DNA from: Saxidomus purpurata
Taxonomy: Eukaryota; Mollusca; Bivalvia; Venerida; Veneridae
Direction: 5' to 3'
NCBI GenBank assembly: GCA_022818135.1
Contig: JAFMSR010000013.1
Span: forward strand, 24,078,207 to 24,142,206
Length of the DNA stretch: 64,000 bases
The notes under the pieces are model-generated. The model searched no databases, had not been told where the DNA came from, and saw nothing but the letters and a program-made list of their open reading frames with translations. How positions within the stretch are numbered: the stretch's first letter is position 1; each line of letters begins with the position of its first letter. Shown in pieces: positions 58,833-64,000 of the stretch. Both the position numbers and the translations under genes were made by a program.

Positions 58833-61800
58833 CTGTTAAAACACAAAACTATGTATGTAATTTGTAGCTTAAATCATTTTGCTAATTGAACTTGTATGTA
58901 TTTGCTAACAAAGAATCTTCAGACTCAATTTCCAGTTCTATTTGACGTTTGAGCTATTTCTGAATCCTCATCATTGACCAAGGATGATTTGTTTTAGTTG
59001 AATGGGGAAAAAGTTTACCTCAAGCTGAAATAGTAATACCTGCCCAAATTAAGTTTACAATGAAATTTGTGTATTGAGTGTAACATGTGCTACAACTACA
59101 GGAGTTTGTAGTGTAAGTCTAAAATCATGACTTGCTTAGTCACAGCTTTACGCCACTTACGGTTTACTTTTAATTACCATTTACTGAAAGCTTACAAAAT
59201 ACAAAAGATTTCTAAGACATGTGTCAGGCATGTAGAATTAACATATCATGTGATCCGTATGACAGCTGTTACTTTCTTACGAGAGAGTCCTATCTTCCAG
59301 AGAGTAACTTTGACAGTATTGTAAAGCAATGTATCAAGTGGTACACACACTACATGTATCTTGTCAGATATCAATCATTGTCAAACCAGCGTTCTGGATG
59401 ATAGAATCACTTGCTACCAGTGGGGTAAAAGTTAATTCCCAGAACAAGGATTTTTGTCAGCATAAAGAACCTTTTCAATAAACAACTACCTGATGCAATC
59501 ATAAAAGAAATGCTCCAATGTTACATAAGTATATCAACATTAAAAAATTACAAGAGGGCAAAGATGGAACCAAGTTGCTCATCTGAGTAAGCAGGATTTT
59601 AAATTGACAACAACGCAATTGTTACCATCAGGTTCTCTATAGTACTGTACAGTATAGTAGTAACAAGAGTATAGTACTACAGTAGGAATAATGGTCTGTG
59701 CAGTGGACCAGAACAATGTCATCATTCTGGAAAAGGGTGAATTCAAGAAGCAAGTTTGGAAATAGTCCTATTTAAGGTTCACGTGCCTGTGATATTTATT
59801 TGTAAGTTAGAAAATGTCGCTATTTATGTGTTTAATTCAATTTAGTTGTATATAATTTTTATGTGTATTTTACCTGAATAAAATCTATCCAGCAATTCAA
59901 ATGAATTTCTATTTTTGGTAACAGGGGTCCTTAATATGTTCAATGGACTGGAATTATTACCTGTTCCAAGACAGAAGCCAATGCAAGAATGCTTCTGAGA
60001 ATGTTGGGTGACATTTTCTACCACTGATTCATGTGAAACATTTAAAGATTTTTCTATTTTTAGTAACTGCGGCCCATGCTTGAAGTAGACAGGACCCATT
60101 TCTTATTTTTAGTAAGGGGTCAATGCAAGGATGCTACAGAGCAAATTTGGTTAAAATCTGACATTGTTGTTTCAGAAGAAGAACTTTAAGTGATATATTG
60201 ACCGGACAATCCACCTTTACCAGCATCTCATTCAGAACCTTCGGCTCAGATGAGCAAACGGATATACATGATAGATTCAGATAAAGGTTTTCTAATTTAC
60301 TGCTACAGTGTGCCATTGTCTGAACTGTATCATCAAGCCCAGTCTGCCATATCAGGTTTTTCAGACAGATAATTAAGATAATAAATCTGTTAGGTCAGTT
60401 TTAGTGTAGAAAGGTGATTTTGTTTCAGATGTAATGCATTTCACATACTCTTCATCAAGTTTATTACAAATTTTAGACATATGTTAAAGAGGTATACAAA
60501 CTTTAGACATCTGTTAAAGAGGTAGGTCATTTTAGTGTAGAAAGTTTAATTTCACTTAACTCATGTACAGTTGACATAGGACTTTTGCAGGCTTTTCCCG
60601 TCTGTAGGTTATGTGTATGTTCAATGACTTAAGAATAAACTCAATATATCATTTAAGTTAAATTTCAGTTCCAAACTATCTTGGTTTTGCTGGGACTTTC
60701 GGTAGAACAGCAAATAGTGAATAAAACATTTCAATTTTTTTTTAATTTTTCAAAAATCAGCTGATCACAGGCTGAAATATGAAATGATATCTGCAGACCT
60801 TTAGTTTAGAATGCACAAGCTATAAAAGTATTTTGCTTTTTATTTGACAGGAATGCTGATGGGAAGTTTTCCGGAGCATTGTTTAATAAGCATGTGGTAA
60901 CTGTGATCTGTAGCATTCTTTTATTAGTGTCATCAGACAATAATACATTGTACTGAAATTTCTTTTCTACGACTGCAGTAAATGCGCTGTCTACTTTGTA
61001 TTTAGATTTCCAATTACAAATTAATGAATATATTTGGCATGTCATGTTGATAGGTCGTACCTACAGCTATATTTAGTACTATTGATATTATAAGCACCAG
61101 CTATAAACTACTAGCTTATTTGATAAAAAAAATGTTCCAGGAAATATGTATGCTGCCCAGCAAGAGATTATGTTTGTTTCACTATGAAGTAACAGCATGA
61201 CAGATAGGCAAGAAAAGGTCTCCAAATGTCACTGTGTTTTACACACGACACAATAATCAAATGGTTGAATTTAATTATATTTATGTCATATGTTCTAATG
61301 CCAAATTTGCACAGAACCATGAAACTGCCATGGAACGGATTTCCTAGATATTAAATGCCAGATATAAAATGTACTGTTCAAACGTAGAGTATCATTAAAT
61401 TTCAAGATGTAGATGTAATTATGTCATTAACTGAATTATTTGCCTTTTTACAAAAGTACATCTTAAATGGCACATGATTATTTATAAAACTGAGCAATCT
61501 GATTGGTTGATTATGATGCAATTTAAACACATCTGTAACTAATTCTAATTTCTGTTTATCAATGTAAGCACATCATGAATGTCTCTCTCTTTAGAAGTTA
61601 AATCATAACCTGCCAGAGAAACAATTATAATTTCTTTAATTAATAACAATTATTTTTAATTAAGTTATACTGCACATTGAATTATAGGCAAGAATGAAGC
61701 ATATACAACGTTAGACGCTTTGAAAACATTTAAGGAAGTTATAAAGTAGTGTTAATAATGTACAACCTACCACTAAAAGTATCAGATAAATTAAAGACAA

Positions 61801-63670
61801 AGTTTGTATAATCATTTTATATTCAGTAAAACTAAAACTGACTTAAGAAATACTGAATTTGGAAAGCGTAACCTGTTACTCATTTAGTCATAGCTTTTTA
61901 TAGGTATAATCTTGTGAACGTTTGTAGCCGCGAAATTGTCAAATGCATGAGAAACGCCAAATGCAGTATCAGTAAACAGTACAGTAGCAGTTTTTGTACC
62001 AGTCGCAAGGTTTTTGTAACATATTCACTTTTTCGTGATTATGCAAAAACCTGCAACAGCTGGCAGATGTGTCATATGTATTTAAAATGCAAAATAAGGG
62101 AAGTGTTGCTATTTTGGTTAAAACTTTATAATAAATTGTGTTTATTTATTTTCAGCCAAGTTTATGTCATTTTTCAACATATCATGTCAGATACACAGGA
62201 AGAAGCAAGTCAACAAATTGCTACATTCATACGCTCTAAGAACACTTGCATGACTCGTTCTCTCCGCAAACATCAACACCGAAGATTAATTGGAGAGATG
62301 TTTCACATATATATTAGTAACCTTCAGTCATTTCCAGTGGAGAAGTGACCAGTGATCAGTTGGTCAAACACTTTGATTTCAGTTTTCCAAAATTATGTAT
62401 CAAAACTGTGATAGGCTGGTGAAAATCAAATATGGCTAATCAAAACTACATGTATAATAATTGGTCTGAAAAAAGCCTAGTGTGATATTTAGTGGTTAAA
62501 GGTGCACATTTTACTGCCAGTGTTGCTACTGGTTCTCTTGTTAATGCTACACTAGGCCTTAAGGATGGGCAAAATGGCATAAGAACCTTCCCGAAAAACT
62601 GCCTCCTGACAATTCATGAAATAACTTTTAGGCTTAAAACATAAATCAGTAAATGCTAAGTACTATTTAAGGGAAGAGATGGAATGTACACTTAAGAAGG
62701 AATAGAATTGAAAGCACAGACAGACTCCTGTAAAGATGGTACATGCACTTATCTGCAATAATGTGGAATGTGCTGTCTGGATAGGTACAAACTCTACATA
62801 AAGTTTCTCTTGTCAGGGGTTATAATACTGGAGTAAAGGACAGTGGATTTTAAAGTTGTGTGTTGTGCAATGTGCAAAATATTTCCTTCTTTCATCTTTT
62901 ATTTGTATGTTTACATCATCTGTTAGCAAAATGAGTCAGTGGTCACCAGAATGAAGAATCTGACTTCTTAAGGTAGCCTGTATTTATATATTCGCACTGG
63001 CCTTACTTACGTTAAATACACCAGTATGAATCAGACACCTGACTTAAATGACCATATATGGTGTTTACCTATGCTGCCTGCTAAAGACAGTTCCTACTGT
63101 ACCAATCTTCTATGCAAGTAACAGGCTCAGTTGCATTTTAAACAGGTCTCAGGCAAAATATAACCTCTGGTACACTTATCTGTCAATGGTGCAGGAATGA
63201 AGTTGGGTTATAAAGGAATTTTAATACTATGTTGGTAACAATTCTAAACTGTACCTCTTTTGTGATTCTGCCAAACTGGATTGGAAATTAAACAATCAAC
63301 AAAATGTAGTCCTATTTTTTGTGGGGAATGTGTGTAGCTTAATTTTCAAATACAACTTTACAAGAAGGAAGCAGTTACCAACAAAATATTGCTGTTTTTT
63401 CTCCTTCACAGTCTGTCAAAAATAACCTGTGTATAAAGACTACCTCTAATGTCTATAAAGCTGGGCTTTGTTTACAATGTGATATTTTTTCACACAGCAT
63501 TTTCTAATAAAGATGGAATACACTCTCTTCATGAAAATTGCTTAGACTCCGTACCTAACATTAACAACATCTAAGCAGAACGGGAAGTTTCAGCTAATAT
63601 CAGCACATTTTCTGTATCATTAGATCATTTCACTAAGGTTGAATATACTAACACAATCAGCTTAACTCAC
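58833..63670 (-). other. 4.8-kb intron of kinesin-1 heavy chain
   Basis: Bounded by donor AAACG|GTGAG at 63670 and the acceptor at 58833. It contains one interspersed repeat (59545-60262). The remaining contents are AT-rich. A + strand frame at 61914-62348 (144 codons) has no domain I recognise and runs antisense to the intron; I treat it as chance. No nested gene seen. Confidence 0.85.
59545..60262 (+). repeat. Bivalve interspersed repeat inside the kinesin intron
   Basis: Starts ACAAGAGGGCAAAGATGGAA followed by GCTCATCTGAGTAAGC, and ends CCTTCGGCTCAGATGAGC (60238-60255). Those are the two ends of the same style of element whose right end appears as TGCTCAGGTGAGCC at 11155. The two terminal GCTCATCTGAG/CTCAGATGAGC segments are inverted relative to each other. 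Interior sequence is strongly diverged. Confidence 0.6.
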
Positions 63671-63807
63671 CGTTTCCTGTCTCTCATGGCGCCCTCTTTA
63701 GCATCCTTGAGAGCTGACTCAAGGGACTTCACTCTATCCATGGTTGCTCGTAGACGTTTCTCTAGCTTGGGCAGTTCACACCTCAGGTCAGCATTGTCAC
63801 GTACAAG
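63671..63807 (-). CDS. KIF5-like: Kinesin-1 heavy chain, third-last coding exon (end of coiled coil)
   Basis: 137-base exon with acceptor AACCATTTGTAG and donor AAACG|GTGAG. It reads [20 protein letters not shown], then [20 protein letters not shown] and [28 protein letters not shown] is nearly invariant in animal KIF5 and lies in the C-terminal coiled coil that binds kinesin light chains and cargo adaptors. The motor domain and the rest of the stalk must be encoded beyond 64000 on the same strand, so the gene is cut by the window edge. Confidence 0.97.
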
Positions 63808-64000
63808 CTACAAATGGTTAGAGAACAGTACTGAATTCTTCACTTATTACGCTTTCATTTTTTTCCATTGCAAAAGTAAAATCATTTATCATGCCGTTGT
63901 TTTTTTCATTTGCTATGGAAATTTTCACTCAAGTGTGAAACAGAATCTGACAGACCACTGAAAGACCCTTGCCCTTCTATAGTAATTAATTTCATTGTAC
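63808..64000 (-). other. Part of next upstream kinesin intron
   Basis: Sequence upstream of the 63671-63807 exon on the - strand. It ends in an AT-rich stretch with no exon before the window edge. Confidence 0.75.

Noticed and set aside
61914..62348. 144-codon + strand frame inside the kinesin intron
   Set aside because: Antisense to the gene, no recognisable domain, AT-driven composition and no splice or poly(A) context.

Overview
The window is animal nuclear DNA, most likely from a marine bivalve mollusc. It is AT-rich and gene-sparse, with exons flanked by consensus GT/AG splice sites. It carries several interspersed repeats whose diagnostic ends I recognise from clam-type genomes, plus tRNA-derived SINE remnants and three very large minisatellites. 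The bivalve assignment is inferred from repeat recognition; a venerid-like clam would fit, but no species can be named from the sequence alone. There are no bacterial operons, CRISPR arrays or phage genes. Layout: 1-11 kb holds scattered exons on the + strand. Two of them (3642-3819 and 4568-4750) encode a small chromodomain protein with a poly(A) signal at 4973. A possible lysine-rich exon lies upstream, and two further exon-like blocks (6853-7086 and 7589-7929) encode an unrecognised acidic/serine-rich C-terminus and a single-pass membrane segment. 10.5-14.4 kb is repeat-rich, with two copies of a bivalve interspersed repeat in opposite orientations, microsatellites and a LINE reverse-transcriptase-polyprotein fragment. 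18.7-26.5 kb holds two minisatellites with 20-bp and 43-bp units, separated by a cluster of short inverted repeats and a repeated GGGGATTTTGTCC motif. 32376-33695 (- strand) is the one complete gene, an intronless secreted Yellow/major-royal-jelly family protein with a hydrophobic C-terminus like a GPI-attachment signal. 36.5-46.3 kb is a graveyard of dispersed repeats: LINE-like tails split by a younger element, three tRNA-like SINE heads, and a duplicated block near 41.5 and 46.1 kb. 47.9-51.5 kb is a third minisatellite built on 26-bp monomers, organised in its centre as a 52-bp dimer. From 51.5 kb to the end, the window is the 3' end of a conventional kinesin (kinesin-1/KIF5 heavy chain) gene on the - strand. 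Three exons encode the end of the coiled coil and the tail with the autoinhibitory QIAKPIRPG motif, and the rest of the gene lies beyond 64000. The genes shown do not form a pathway: a chromatin-type reader, a secreted Yellow protein and a microtubule motor are simply neighbours. I found no convincing new multi-gene system. The most unusual features are the higher-order organisation of the three minisatellites, the 43-bp array being open in all three - strand frames, a probable one-base frame defect in the chromodomain gene, and a splice donor placed just after the kinesin stop codon.
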